NCBI GenBank assembly: GCA_013423325.1
Contig: BLJB01000157.1
Location: 1-64,000 of the forward strand
Origin: Usnea hakonensis
Lineage: Eukaryota > Ascomycota > Lecanoromycetes > Lecanorales > Parmeliaceae
DNA: 64,000 bases
Reading direction: 5' to 3'
The position numbers and the translations under genes are program-made. Under the pieces are notes generated by a model. It searched no databases and was not told the DNA's origin. It saw only the letters and a list, made by a program, of their open reading frames with translations. Shown one piece after another: positions 1-10,749 of this stretch (positions are counted from its first letter, which is position 1; each line of letters starts with the position of its first letter).

Positions 1-128
1 GTATGTGGCTGCGCACGTTTCGGTATTATACACTAGCGTTGGCTGAGGTTTAAAAGCAACCCCCGCGATCACCAAAACACCCCTAGACCACTCTCTCACA
101 ACCCACTCCCCACCCAAAACCCCAAACA

Positions 129-920
129 ATGGAAATCACACCCCCAACCCCCACCTCCACCCCTCCCCCCCTCCCCCACCCTTTCACCCACACCTCCCCA
201 CCCCCCACCCTCCTAACCCAAGGCGCCGAAGCCCTCCTCTACAAAACCCACTACCTCCACCCCACCCACCCCTGCGCCCTCAAACACCGCCCCTCAAAAC
301 CCTACCGGCACCCCACCCTCGACAAACGCCTCACGAAACACCGTCTCCTCAGCGAAGCGCGCACGCTGGTCAAGTGTAGGCGGGAAGGGGTCAGTGTGCC
401 TGCGGTGTTGGGGCTGGATTGCGAGGGGGGGTGGTTGTTGATGGAGTGGGTGGGGGGGAGGACGGTGAGGGATGTTGTTGGGAAGAGGGGGTTTGAGGAG
501 GAAGAGGGGGAGGGGGAGGGGTTGAGAGGGTTGATGGGGAGGGTGGGGAGGGCGGTGGGGAGGTTGCATGAGGTTGGGGTTGTGCATGGGGATTTGACGA
601 CTAGTAATATGATGGTGAGACCTGTTGCTGCTACGGGGTTGGGGAATGGGGTGGGTGCTGTGAATGGAGGGGGGGAGGGGTTGGAGGGGGAGATTGTGCT
701 GATTGATTTCGGGCTTGCGGGGCAGAGTGTGCAGGATGAGGATCGGGCGGTGGATTTGTATGTGCTGGAGAGGGCGTTTGGGAGCACGCATCCTGAGGCG
801 GAAGAGGGGTTTCAAGAGGTGCTGAGGGTGTATGGGGAGAGCTACAAGGGGGCGAAGGTGGTGTTGAAGAGGTTGGAGGATGTGAGGTTGAGGGGGAGAA
901 AGAGGAGCATGCTTGGGTGA
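129..920 (+). CDS. BUD32: EKC/KEOPS complex atypical kinase Bud32
   Basis: Single-exon 263-residue protein. Bud32/PRPK is the small atypical kinase/ATPase of the KEOPS complex, which makes the t6A modification of tRNAs reading ANN codons and also acts in telomere maintenance. Visible signatures are the N-terminal QGAEALLYK nucleotide-binding segment, the conserved KHRPSKPYRHPTLD segment, the catalytic loop HGDLTTSNMMV, the metal-binding DFGLA and the basic C-terminal tail ending RGRKRSMLG, all typical of the family. The length fits (about 260). Two insertions look local: a Pro/Thr-rich N-terminus (residues 1-28) and a Gly/Glu-rich stretch before the catalytic loop. Codon bias changes sharply within the gene, from C-rich in the first 230 bases to G-rich afterwards, which produces long open shadow frames on the other strand. 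It converges with the next gene, 111 bp away. Confidence 0.93.
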   Translation: MEITPPTPTSTPPPLPHPFTHTSPPPTLLTQGAEALLYKTHYLHPTHPCALKHRPSKPYRHPTLDKRLTKHRLLSEARTLVKCRREGVSVPAVLGLDCEGGWLLMEWVGGRTVRDVVGKRGFEEEEGEGEGLRGLMGRVGRAVGRLHEVGVVHGDLTTSNMMVRPVAATGLGNGVGAVNGGGEGLEGEIVLIDFGLAGQSVQDEDRAVDLYVLERAFGSTHPEAEEGFQEVLRVYGESYKGAKVVLKRLEDVRLRGRKRSMLG

Positions 921-1031
921 GAGGGCGGGATTGGAAGATCAGTGTCCAATCTCTTGCTCGTGAAATCTAGTCCGGAACTCCGCGCTATTGCTGGCTATCG
1001 ACCGCTATTTATGTGCAGACTCCAAAAACGC

Positions 1032-2029
1032 TCAATCTCGCACCTCCGCCATGGCGAAGTAACCTTTGTTTTCAATGACACCTCGATCGCGGACGACAGC
1101 AGTATATTTGACCACCCACTGTGGTTCCACCTCACCTTTCAAGCCTTTCGAGAACTCTTTTGGTCCGGCCAATACACCAGCACCACTTTCGCCAGTCCCC
1201 AGAAGCTCTCTTACAGTACCACTGGGGAGTATATTGGTACAGTCGTTGTGTGTTAAGAGTTCGATCTTCTCCTGCTTCGCGTACAGGATTAAAGACTTGG
1301 GCACAACGCAGCAGTCTCGGACGTTGATCTGATTGACTGAAGGCCGTATCCTGGTCCTGGGCAAGAATTTCTCGAGCCGCTCGCTTCCAAACTCCGAGAG
1401 GCCGATTTGCTTCACAATCCCATTATCATAAAGTTCTTCGAGAGCTTTCCATGTTTCCACCATTGCGCCGAGATCTTCTCCCTCACCATCTTCGCTCCAC
1501 TGTGTCTCTTCCTCATCTTCGTCATCCGCATCGAATGATACTCCAGGAAAAGACACGATCAGCAGATCTATCGACGGCATGTGAAGCTCCCTTAGCACCA
1601 GACCTATCGCCTCTTGCAAGTGTTTGCACCTTCCTGCTGCAGATGTATGTGGGAGGAAAAACAACTTGGCAGTGATGTCGTACTGCGACCTCTCTTCTGC
1701 CAAGCCTGAGTGTGCGAAGTCGATCGAGGGTACAAAGAGGGAGCCGTCTTCTCGAACCGTCCACACCGAATGTGGAACGTCCTGTGAGATGGGTTTGAGC
1801 TCTGTCTTGTTAGTAGAGCCGCATCCATCGGTGACAGGCGCAACTGCTTGCGTTGAAGCGAGAAAATTGGAGCGGAGGCCGTTGATGAGCTCCACGTTCG
1901 ATTTCTCCGAGGCCGGACGACGAATAATTGAGGGGCCGCCATTCATGATATTGCTACTACTGGTTAGCGATTGCGTGCTTGTTAAATCTGGAGGATCCCA
2001 TACGAGGTTGAGAGGATGAGTTTGGTCAT
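1032..2029 (-). CDS. Glutamate-cysteine ligase modifier subunit-like protein (aldo-keto reductase fold)
   Basis: Two exons, 2029-2004 and 1959-1032, with a 44-bp intron (gtatgg...aaccag), encode 317 residues. The open frame can be read further upstream in another phase, but starting at 2029 gives the N-terminus MTKLILSTSSSNIMNGGPSI, which fits the family. GCLM is the non-catalytic regulator of glutamate-cysteine ligase, the first step of glutathione synthesis, and has an aldo-keto reductase barrel. Recognisable parts are the beta-strand DLLIVSFPG, the helix WKALEELYDNGIVKQIGLSEFG and RPSVNQINVRDCCVVPKSL. An acidic insertion (DADDEDEEETQWSEDGEGED) precedes the helix. The assignment rests on these AKR-like motifs and the GCLM-like spacing; an ordinary AKR is less likely because the catalytic Asp/Tyr/Lys/His set is not apparent. 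Divergent from APS1. Confidence 0.8.
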
Positions 2030-2404
2030 AATGGCAATCTAGCAATCCCTTATTTTCAGATGAAAGAGCTTCAGGCCAAATTGATCTCATTCTCTCCCTT
2101 CCTCAATGTAACATCTCCATGTCTCGTAAGCTTCCGGTTTCTCTTGACTTGAAACCCTGCTTTTGGGGCTAGAACATGGAGTCAGAAGATGGAGTCAGAA
2201 GATCAAAGTCTGCCGGTCCAATCATTTGTATCGTGTTCCGAGGATTTGTAATGAGTATAGTACCTAGTCTTGTACAGTCAAGATGACATCGACCGGGCTT
2301 CTATTCGGCTTTTCTTCGGTTTATCTTTCCCTAGCTAAGGAATATTTCGGCCACTCATTTCCACTGAACAGTCTGCATTTCTCCCACTGGCATTGCCATT
2401 CTGG
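2030..2404. promoter_or_regulatory. Shared intergenic region between GCLM-like gene and APS1
   Basis: This 375-bp region separates two divergently transcribed genes and must carry both promoters. I see pyrimidine-rich stretches before both starts but no clear TATA box or known operator. No other gene is supported here. Confidence 0.5.
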
Positions 2405-3179
2405 ATGGCGATCAAGTGAGCCTCAACAGCTGTTATTAGTCGGTGGAATATGTTATATTAACTTGGGATCAGCTACCTCATCCTCCTGTCGCGGCAGGGT
2501 AAGGTGGTGCGTACCTCGTCCCCCACCCTGCCGTCTAATGCGAAGATTGATAGAGTGCCCCACAACAGCGCCTTGCAAAATGGTTCACCACGCTCTCTCC
2601 CAAAGACAAAGCCAAAATCATCAAAGATGTCTCCCAACTCGTGCTATCACGGAGAACACGCATGTGCAACTTTCTCGAATACAAAGGCAAACATCTTCCT
2701 TCCCTCCCTTCTATCCAGCCTGTGGCTAATCTTGAGCGGTTTCCCAGACACCAAGGTGGTCTACCGCCGATACGCCTCCCTTTTCTTCATTGCTGGTTGC
2801 TCGTCGACGGACAACGAGCTGATCACACTCGAAGTAGTCCACCGATATGTGGAGCAAATGGACAAATACTATGGCAATGTATGCGAGCTGGATATCATCT
2901 TCAATTTTCAAAAGGCATACTTCATATTGGATGAACTTTTGTTAGCTGGGGAGTTGCAAGAGAGTAGTAAGAAGAATGTACTGAGGTGCATCGGTCAACA
3001 GGATAGTCTAGAGGATATGGAGGTAAGTGTCGAAAGATCTTGATGTGGTTCATCGTTACTCTCACTGCTAGCCTTCTGTCCAATATCCTTCTGTTTAACT
3101 TTAATTTCATACACGGTGTGACTGACGCTGTGTCTGGGGGTATCAGGTCGAAGATGAGGGTGTTACTAAAATAATGTGA
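2405..3179 (+). CDS. APS1: AP-1 clathrin adaptor complex small subunit sigma1
   Basis: Five exons (2405-2415, 2473-2506, 2569-2686, 2748-3022, 3147-3179) sum to 471 nt and encode 156 residues, the usual length of AP-1 sigma. The protein begins [20 protein letters not shown] and ends DEGVTKIM. The longin-like core includes [72 protein letters not shown] and the dileucine-pocket region. Sigma1 is the small chain of the AP-1 complex that sorts clathrin cargo between the trans-Golgi network and endosomes. Introns are 57, 62, 61 and 124 bp. The third (2687-2747) begins with GC rather than GT, forced by the reading frame and the invariant [12 protein letters not shown] junction; it has a GCTAAT branch-like site. 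Confidence 0.95.
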
Positions 3180-4297
3180 TCAATGTTACTCTCTGGATGT
3201 CTACATATGATTCGTCAGGCTATGCATGAGTACCTACTTAGGACACCACAGCTAATGCGTTTTTAATTCGGCTCTGCAGGCAGACCAAGTCTTAACAGAC
3301 GGCTTGCGCAAGGCAGGAATGCTCTAATTGGAGGCTAGGAGCCATGTTGTCGTCACGGACTACGAAGAGTCTTCAAGACTTTATTTGCATGAAATACAGA
3401 TAATGTCAGATCACGCCCTGAGATACTTTTTCCTCAGATCACGCCCTGAGATACTTTTTCCTCTGATGATATGCATGGCTCGCTGCTGTTGACTCTTTTA
3501 TCTCTTTTATGACAATTGATCATGATGTCTGCTGATTCCCGCTTCATCTTACAATCATGGACACCTAAATTTGTCGCTCCACTGGAAACAAGGAATCTGA
3601 CCGCGCAGTATCCAGGACTAACAGCCTTTCGGTGGTGGGGAGAAGCGGAACGAAGATGCTGTTGCGGCGACCAGAATCGACGAGGTGTCTATCAGCAAAA
3701 CCGAGCGGGTGCTCTTCATTGGATCTAGGGTCAAATGACCTTTACTATCGCTTGCAGACCTCAAAAATCACAGCGCTGGAGCAAATGGGCCGAATGGAGA
3801 TCCTCATTGGCTGCAGAGGAATCTGCTAAGTCGTGATTGGCTGACTAATTTGTCGCTCTAAACTTGATCCGTTCCGGTCGCGACATCTTGGATTCTGGCA
3901 GAGACCCCTCTTCACTCTCTTCGTCATCCTCACCACCTTTACCACCATCACGATAAGATGTCGCGACCCTGCAATACTATGTTGGAAAGCTAGGCGTTAT
4001 CGCCTAGCTCAAAAGCATAGATCAGACGAAGTCCCGTGCTCCGCAGAGACCCGGTTCATTATTGTTTGGAACAGCGACTAAGACCACATCTCACCAGATC
4101 CCATCGGCCACTTGCGGCCAGTATCTCAAAGCTGCCATCACGCCAAGCGGCTCGCGTGGGGAGAATAAGACCGCGCATCTTTTTGTGGAGATCCAAGGAG
4201 GCAACCTGCGCATACACAAACAATACCGTCCGTCGTCTGACAGTGGCACTCTGCCTCTTGTTCATCGATCTGAGAAGGCCATCCGGCGCTATTCGCC
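3180..4297. other. Intergenic region between APS1 and MAF1
   Basis: About 1.1 kb without a recognisable gene. Short open frames here have no family features. The only structure I see is the 28-bp tandem duplication at 3406-3461, listed separately. The last 300 bases are presumably the MAF1 promoter and leader. Confidence 0.5.
3406..3461. repeat. Perfect tandem duplication, 2 x 28 bp
   Basis: The 28-base unit beginning tcagatcacgccctgagata occurs twice, head to tail, at 3406-3433 and 3434-3461 without mismatch. It lies in the APS1-MAF1 intergenic region and no coding role is visible. Confidence 0.9.
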
Positions 4298-5447
4298 ATG
4301 AAGGTAGGTCAGAAAATAGAGGTCATGACCCGCTATCTGGTCCCCTAGAAGACAGGCGAACCTCTCTCTGCTCAACTCAATATACGCTGACCTTGGTTGC
4401 CTACAGTACCTCCCACTCCGCGACATCGATGAGGTGACAAACGCCCTCAATTTCGATACAGCTGATTGTCACGTTATTGGCGGCTGCGATCTCTACACTA
4501 CAAAGGCTGCAGGGGCAGACAAAAAGCTCTACAAGAATATCGAACACTCTCTAGAGTCGCAGTATGCATCACTATTGAGCTTTTCCGCTAGTCTTTCGGC
4601 GCATCAGGCAATGGCGGCTGGTCAAGCCCTCAATTTGTCCAGAGCAAGTCCTTTCGGACCCCTCAGCCAAATTTCCAGTCGTCGAACCTTTGCCTATCTG
4701 ATCGCAACGCTGAATGCCAGTCATCCAGACTACGACTTCTCACATCTCCTTCGGCCTTCCGATTTTCGACGGGAGAAGAATATCAGGAAAGTAATGAACA
4801 TGCTAGATACAACCCTTTACAATCTGCGCCCTAAAATCTCGAGCGCGATTCCTGATGAAAAACCACACTGGTCAAATGCCGTTCCAACGACCATCCCTCA
4901 GACCCCTCATGGAAGTGAAAAATGGAGTCCTCGGATGTGGAGTCTGATCGACAAGGAGATGGCCCTCAAGGAATGCAGCATGTATTCCTATGCGCCGGAA
5001 GAAGATCCTTATGACGGCGAGGAGGGCTCGCTATGGAGCTTCAATTACTTCTTCTTCAATAAAGTCAAGAAGAGAGTTTGCTACATCTATCTTCGCGGCC
5101 TGAGCATTATCGGCAACAGTCCTGCCCAAAAGACGCCAATCAAAGCAAAGAGGCCGGCAAGCGGAACTTGGAGTCTGGACGAGGAGACAAGCAAGAAAAG
5201 AGCAAGATACTGGCTTGGGGATCGAGCTCGAGAAGCAGAGTGGAACGAGGAGGAAGACGACGACATTAGTGGTCCATGGGACGAAGAGAACCTCGAAGAG
5301 GATGAAGTACTGGATGATGGAGATGAGCCCAGGCGCTTGACCTCAGATACCGACACGGGGAGTGAGAGTCCTTGCAGAGGAAGAGGACGAAGTGGAAGTT
5401 CTGTCCGGGGGATCAGTGAGGAAGTTGCAGCGTCCATTGAGATTTGA
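4298..5447 (+). CDS. MAF1: Maf1, repressor of RNA polymerase III
   Basis: Two exons, 4298-4303 and 4407-5447, encode 348 residues. The first exon holds only ATG AAG and is followed by a 103-bp intron, giving the N-terminus MKYLPLRDIDEVTNALNFDT. Maf1 binds the Pol III clamp and represses tRNA and 5S transcription under stress; TOR and PKA phosphorylation controls its nuclear access. Visible family blocks are box A (residues 1-45, with VIGGCDLYTTKA), then RTFAYLIATLNASHPDYDFS, then box B/C with MWSLIDKEMALKECSMYSY and LWSFNYFFFNKVKKRVCYIY. The C-terminus is an acidic and serine-rich tail, as in other filamentous fungi. A basic stretch KRPASGTWSLDEETSKKRAR could serve as a nuclear signal. Confidence 0.95.
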
Positions 5448-5947
5448 TAATGAAGGGTATGATAATGGATTGTGGCATTCGTGCAAGCTGTCTTTTTGGT
5501 CATTTTTTCTCGTTGGCGTTTTTCATAGGGTCAGAGATTGAGGCGAGCGATCGTATTGCTAGTCATACGCACAGCGCTTTATAAAGCATGTGCTTGGTTG
5601 CGGTTTATGAATTAATCGAAGCAAATTAATCATCAGCCGCCCTAGGACAAACGCGGAAAACGAGGACAAAGCATTCACAACGTGGCATATGGTCCTAGAT
5701 CCATGCAGGCCTTGTTATTCTGCTGATATTCTCACACTCTAGTCACTTGGCTATTGCCCTCGCCTCTCGGAAACCACTACCTTATGCTACTGAGCCTGTC
5801 TAAACCAGCCTATACCCTTGATTTTCCGGAAGTAGACCCTCACATATTATCACATTGTACTTACCACGACACGGTTGATCCTTTCCTCCGAGATCATAAG
5901 TACTTAGCTCATCATCATGGAACTAATTAGATACGCAGCATCTATCG
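5448..5947. other. Intergenic region downstream of MAF1
   Basis: About 500 bp, relatively A/T-rich, holding the MAF1 3' region and sequence leading into the metallophosphoesterase relic. I see no gene here. Confidence 0.5.
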
Positions 5948-6840
5948 AATCTCAGTTTCTTCATCCTCTCAGACATCCATTGAGCGGCAATTCGACCACA
6001 AGCCAGACCATTGCAAGATGTTGATGTAGCAGTCCACAGCGGCGACTGCTCAATGACATCAATGCACCTCTTAAATTAGTCATTGCAGGAAACCATGAAT
6101 TGTCGATGGATGTTACTCGCTTTGAGGTAAGAGATCGCCGATGCAAGGCTACCTCTACCCTAACTTGTAGAAGTTATACGGTCATCATGGAGATGCAAGG
6201 CACATTCTGGAGGATGTGAAATTACTGGACGAAGGAAGTCACCATTCCATCCTAATTCTGAACGGTACGCTTGTCCTTGGACTCCATCGTTCCGTAATTG
6301 GGGTTCTCAGTACTCCCCAAGGCAAGGGCCCACATGAATTCATAAGGGATTGACCTACCTGGTGATCACCCATGGGCTACCGCAGGGTATCATGGACTAC
6401 TTTGAGTCCAAACAGAGGGCTGGGTGATCGCATATTTTTGGAGCTGTCGCTCGAGCTCGACCACAGCTGCTCTGCTTTCGGAAAACAACATATTTTCAAG
6501 GGCTGGGAAGCGGAGTTGGTCACTTGGCGCTATGAACGCTCTGAGATATCATCACACGTTACGGATATCGATAACGGGAAATCCGTCATAATGGAGAAGC
6601 TCTTGGGCGGCTTCAGCCAGATCAAGTCATATAGAATGGAATACAAGGACCAGAAAAAAAAAGCATTGTCCGCGGGAACGGTGTGATATCGCTAGCCATT
6701 TACCTGGAGATGCGAATCCTCTCAGATTTGGGGAACAGATTTCTTTATCAATGCCGCTAACCAGGGCCTTAAAGACTTCTACGATTACCGTGGCTAGTAG
6801 AGAGCTTCCAAGGACTGCTTGAAAAGTATGGCTTGAATAG
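5948..6840 (+). pseudogene. Decayed calcineurin-like metallophosphoesterase (MPPED-type)
   Basis: Fragments of one protein family follow in the correct order but in different frames. They are ILSDIH (metal-binding Asp/His), DVDVAVHSGD (second metal site), APLKLVIAGNHELSMD (GNH motif), THGLPQGIMDYFES, FGKQHIFKGWEAELVTWRYE, HVTDIDNGKSVIMEKL, then LPGDANPLRFGEQ and FFINAANQG. This is the motif order of fungal UPF0046/MPPED-like phosphoesterases. A stop follows SDIH directly, the GD block is frame-shifted, and no continuous frame or plausible intron set restores the whole. The longest open piece is 6372-6686. I infer an inactivated gene. An alternative is an intact gene with many short introns, which I could not make work around the first two motifs. 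Confidence 0.7.
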
Positions 6841-7312
6841 CTTGTCCCTCGGTTGCCCTATCAAGTGACGATTGATGATTTTGGCACCCGGACTCAGCTA
6901 CTATGCTAAAGTACAACATTGCAGATACCCGTCACAGCGAAAAAGCCTCTCGGTCTCATCAGTCCGAGTGGTCTCTACTTTCACCAATGATGTGGCCTCG
7001 TGGCAACCAGTCGGGACAAGATCGTTCACCTAGGCTTTCGAGGCGACAAGTAAATATTGCCAGATATTAGAGATGGGGAGGACGAGTTCCGCGGTGTTAC
7101 TGGTTTATCAAGCTAAGACATTTCCCAGTGAAACCGCCGCTCTCTTCGTAGCTGATGGTCACTATTCTACTTTGTCGCAACGTCCGAACAACCGATTGCG
7201 GGCAGCTATATTATCATATATAAACGCTGCGAGTCCGTGAGGATGCGTTTAATTGACTCGTATTGTCCCAGCATCACCGCTACACAGATCACAAATTATG
7301 GACTTGAGCCAA
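6841..7312. other. Intergenic region
   Basis: About 470 bp between the phosphoesterase relic and the 3' end of the CYTH gene. I see no gene or repeat in it. Confidence 0.4.
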
Positions 7313-7933
7313 TCATTTTGGATATCCGAACTTGTCGAAATAAGCCCTCAACTTCCCTTTCGGGCTCGTCATGTCAAAGAACCATGCATACTCCTTAACA
7401 AACCCATCAATATCCGCATGCGCTCTCCCCGCATCCTCAGCCATCAACTCAATCTCCCCGACTTCATGTCCAAAGTTAGTAAAGTCGAGCACGACGGTAA
7501 ATTTCCGATCCGCCACAAACGTGAGCCTCCGCGTCTCAAAGTCCGCCATCGCATCTAGGCCAAAATCGTCCTCAGAAACCCTCTTCAGCTCCGGCAAGTG
7601 CGAACGCACGAGGTCGCGTATCTGACTCGGATCCTTGGTTTCGGAGAACGTGGAACGCAGGAACGACCCGCCATGCTTGCGCTGCTTGGCCTCCCATTCG
7701 CAAATCCCCCCGGGTAGTCGATTTGAGTTGGTGGGGTCCGGATGGACATGGCGCTTGCGGATCCAGAGCCCGGCGTCCGAGAGCTTGTTGTGCGAGTCGA
7801 AGTAGGTGTCGCGGAATGTGTGCACGGTGGAATTGCTGAGGTGTTTGAAGGGAGGGTGGCCGGCGTTTGTGATCAAGCGGCCGATACTGGCGAGGGTGAA
7901 GGAAAACTTTTGTTCGACTTCGAGGAGGGGCAT
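7313..7933 (-). CDS. CYTH-domain thiamine-triphosphatase-like protein
   Basis: Single-exon 206-residue protein, close to the usual size of eukaryotic thiamine triphosphatases. It opens MPLLEVEQKFSFT, containing the ExExK signature that binds triphosphate and metal in CYTH/TTM tunnel folds. Further charged strands typical of the fold are FRDTYFDSHNKLSDAGLWIR (basic strand), CEWEAKQRKHGGSF, FETRRLTFVADRKFTVVLDF and GEIELMAED (acidic strand). Such enzymes hydrolyse thiamine triphosphate or inorganic triphosphate in the cytosol; the substrate cannot be told from sequence. No introns are needed. The start is the first ATG, immediately before the signature. Confidence 0.87.
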   Translation of the reverse strand: MPLLEVEQKFSFTLASIGRLITNAGHPPFKHLSNSTVHTFRDTYFDSHNKLSDAGLWIRKRHVHPDPTNSNRLPGGICEWEAKQRKHGGSFLRSTFSETKDPSQIRDLVRSHLPELKRVSEDDFGLDAMADFETRRLTFVADRKFTVVLDFTNFGHEVGEIELMAEDAGRAHADIDGFVKEYAWFFDMTSPKGKLRAYFDKFGYPK

Positions 7934-8789
7934 TGTTGGAAGAGTGGCTGGAGGTTAGAGTGGTTTGAGGGAGAACTTTTTTTTCATGTCATGGATAGAA
8001 TATATGGAGGTTTCATGTGTGTTGATGAGAGATGGGTGTCAAGGGGAGCTGCTTGTTACCTTAATTCAGGGCCGTTAATGCAAGAACCCGCATTCTTTTG
8101 CATCCCATGACTTTAATGCTAGGTCACCGAGCACGTTTCGATGATAGTTTTAGTTTCCGGCCTGATCTTAACACCCCACGACCAGAACAAAAGACACCTC
8201 CCCTTCCTGATAGATAGTTTCGTACCCCTCGCCACGCCCATCCACAAACACCCCATAAATTTTCCTCGCTCACATCTCCCCCCATCTCCACCCATCCTAT
8301 CCTTCTCCATCCCTCTCCAACCCATCCTCCTCCACCACACAAAAACAAACAACAATAAACCCATCGCATCCGCCAGCGCGCATCTGGCTGCTGTTCAGAA
8401 TCCGAGGGAAAAGACGTGAGGGTGGTTGGTTTCTTGGTGCTAGGCTAGTTGTGAAAGCCAGGAATAAAGGTGTTGAGGGTTTTGGGAAGTCTAGATGTGG
8501 TGAAGAGGACTGTGTGTTTTTTTTGGTATCCTGGGGATAGGGGTAGGGATGGATGGACTTTGGAAGGGAAGGCAAAGGGATGGGGTTGGCGAAGTGGATG
8601 GGTACGGGGTAGGATTGCTCAAGCAAGGTAGAGAAGGCTCGTTCTGGTGTTGTATGAGAATGTTTTGGGACTCGTTAGGATGATAGTATGGGCTGCTGCA
8701 AATGCAGGAGTGTCTATGTTTGAACTTTGAAGAAGGTCCCTGGGGGCAAATGGTTGCAATTCGAAGTTCAAAAAGCATGTGATTTTCCT
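7934..8789. other. Intergenic region with C-rich and T-rich tracts
   Basis: About 850 bp between two genes on the minus strand. It contains a C/A-rich stretch around 8250-8340. Open frames across this low-complexity DNA on both strands have no family features and I do not call them genes. It should include the promoter of the CYTH gene. Confidence 0.4.
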
Positions 8790-9746
8790 CTACTTCCTGG
8801 TGGCGAGAAGTAGCGCGACGGGCCAACTGATCTTCGTCTTTGACCCCGGCCCTCCCATCGCCTGCTCCATTTCCTTGTACATGGGTTTCAACTGAGCGCC
8901 GACCTCATCATCTGTTGTTTTCCAGGGGAACTGCGCGTCAATATATCCCTCCACCCAATCCACGCCACGCTCTTCCTTTGCCCAAAAATCACGATCGACG
9001 AGCTTCTCCACCTTCTCGTCCGGAGCGACTGAGTTAGTGTACTGAATTTCAAAGTCAAAGTATTCCTCCGGCAGGAAGGATAGCGGCTTGTCGTGGTTCC
9101 ACTTCGTCCGCTGCACATCCGTCCACTCTTCGGGAGGGAAGGCAATCTTATCGAGCCAAGACGCCATGACCGTGTACGCTTCCTGCCAGATCGTATCTTT
9201 GATGGGGAAGATTCTCGAAAAAGCTTTGCCGGCGATCTGGTTGTAGATTTGCTGGCTCCTCTCCTGTCCCTTTTCCGCAAAGATTGGCTTCCCATAGAAC
9301 CAGACGGCCAGGGTACCGCCGGATCGGAGGAGCTTCGCGAAGCCCGAGAACGCTCGCTCCGCGTCCATTAAGGGAATGCATTCAGCCAGCGTAATCAGAT
9401 CGGCTTTGCCATGACCATCGGGTCCCACTAGGGTGACGAGGTCTTCGGCTCGGCACTGCTCAACTGTCACGTTTGTGTCCGCTAAATGCTTCTGCGCGAC
9501 AGCGGTGTGGAAGCCGCTGGGATCGCTGGCGATGACTTTGTCGAAGCGGGCAGCGAGGACCTCGGCTACGTTGCCGGGTCCTGTACCCACGTCATGGGCG
9601 AGGGTCCAATGATTGCTGTGAATCTTGTGATAGGCCCAGATGCGGTTGTAGAAAGAAGGGGAATAAGTTGGTCTGTAGGTGATGTATTTCTCCCAATCGA
9701 AGTCTGCGCCCCCATCGAAAAGACTAGAATCAGTTGACGGTGCCAT
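8790..9746 (-). CDS. Class I SAM-dependent methyltransferase
   Basis: Intronless gene for 318 residues. I place the start at 9746 (MAPSTDSSLFDGGADFDWEK), 15 codons inside the longest frame, because the family normally starts shortly before the FDWEKYITYRP block. Motif I is HDVGTGPGNVAEVLA (about residues 50-65), followed by the acidic strand end VIASDPS, VEQCRAEDL and a post-motif segment LITLAECIPLMDAERAFSGF with LRSGGTLAVWFYG. This matches fungal methyltransferases related to trans-aconitate methyltransferase and Crg1, which methylate small acids or lipids; the actual substrate is unknown. The C-terminus (VALLLATRK) is typical for the group. Cytosolic: no signal or membrane segment. Confidence 0.85.
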   Translation of the reverse strand: MAPSTDSSLFDGGADFDWEKYITYRPTYSPSFYNRIWAYHKIHSNHWTLAHDVGTGPGNVAEVLAARFDKVIASDPSGFHTAVAQKHLADTNVTVEQCRAEDLVTLVGPDGHGKADLITLAECIPLMDAERAFSGFAKLLRSGGTLAVWFYGKPIFAEKGQERSQQIYNQIAGKAFSRIFPIKDTIWQEAYTVMASWLDKIAFPPEEWTDVQRTKWNHDKPLSFLPEEYFDFEIQYTNSVAPDEKVEKLVDRDFWAKEERGVDWVEGYIDAQFPWKTTDDEVGAQLKPMYKEMEQAMGGPGSKTKISWPVALLLATRK

Positions 9747-10749
9747 AGTCAATAGGATCACAGTCGTCTCGATCAATCGTGTTTGTAACAATCTGTGAAA
9801 GAGAAATGAGGTGTTCCGATCTTTCAGATCCCCAGAGAAGGATTACATTGCAGGGATTGGATCATCCACGCGATTTGAACGCCGGTTCTCAGCTAGCCGG
9901 TGCCACAATCGTAAAGATTAGTATATCCAGTTATTTCACAGCTATTTCTGGGAGAGACCGCCGCTCTCCCATCGAGTAGCTGCATGTACTACTGCACCTC
10001 AACGCAAGCCTCATCGCGCGTATCGAGACTGACAAGTCCATTTCGTGCTCCGCTGATTCGTGATTGAAGGCCTTGTGATCATTGTCGTAGTCGCAAGACC
10101 GGGTTGTAAATTGCTTGCGTTGGTGCCGATACTGTTGATGTGGTGTTAAGACGACAGCCATTATTTACAGCATCTACATGGAGGTTCGGAAGCCACCTGA
10201 TGAGCGCCAAGACCAACACCCATGCCACCAGCTTTGATAGAAAGGCTAGTAGAAACACCGGGGCTTCTCGTGCCGTTCTTATCGTCCTCTACAAGATGTT
10301 GGTACTGGAGGCCAAGTCGTCTGCAACAAAGAGCATTCGCCGCAGCGGCGTACAGGAAGCTTCTCTCTTCAGCAGGAGGAGAACCTTCGGATCTCCTCCA
10401 TCACCAATGCGAATATCTTCATGGGAAATCAATGCCGAGGGAGAGCTACGGTACACAATGTGGATTCTAGAGGTTCGTTTTATGGTTGAGATATGTTATA
10501 CGGAAGGTAGGCACCAAAAGCGCATAAATTGTAAGCGCTCCCAGACCCTCAATTGTAGGGGCCTAGGGAAACTCGCCTTCGTCCCCAGGCTTGATGATAA
10601 AATTTTGGTTCACAAGTCATTCTCAAAGAATATCTTATATTTATACAGGATTCTCAGCCAAAAGTGTGAGCGTTTATCAAACCGTTGAAGATTTATTCAA
10701 CGTCAGAATTGCTGCAGTTTATTTTTCGGCTTGGCGAGCGGCCCACCGA
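9747..10749. other. Intergenic region
   Basis: About 1 kb. Open frames at 10140-10688 and 10222-10470 have no recognisable domain and no conserved-looking splice pattern, so they are not called. The 3' half should hold the promoter of the membrane protein gene. Confidence 0.4.

Noticed and set aside
294..815. Long minus-strand frames opposite BUD32
   Set aside because: They are Pro/His/Ser-rich shadows caused by the strong G/C skew of BUD32; no domain.
9803..9900. Possible tRNA-like arm (gatttgaacgccgg)
   Set aside because: No complete A and B box pair or cloverleaf could be built.
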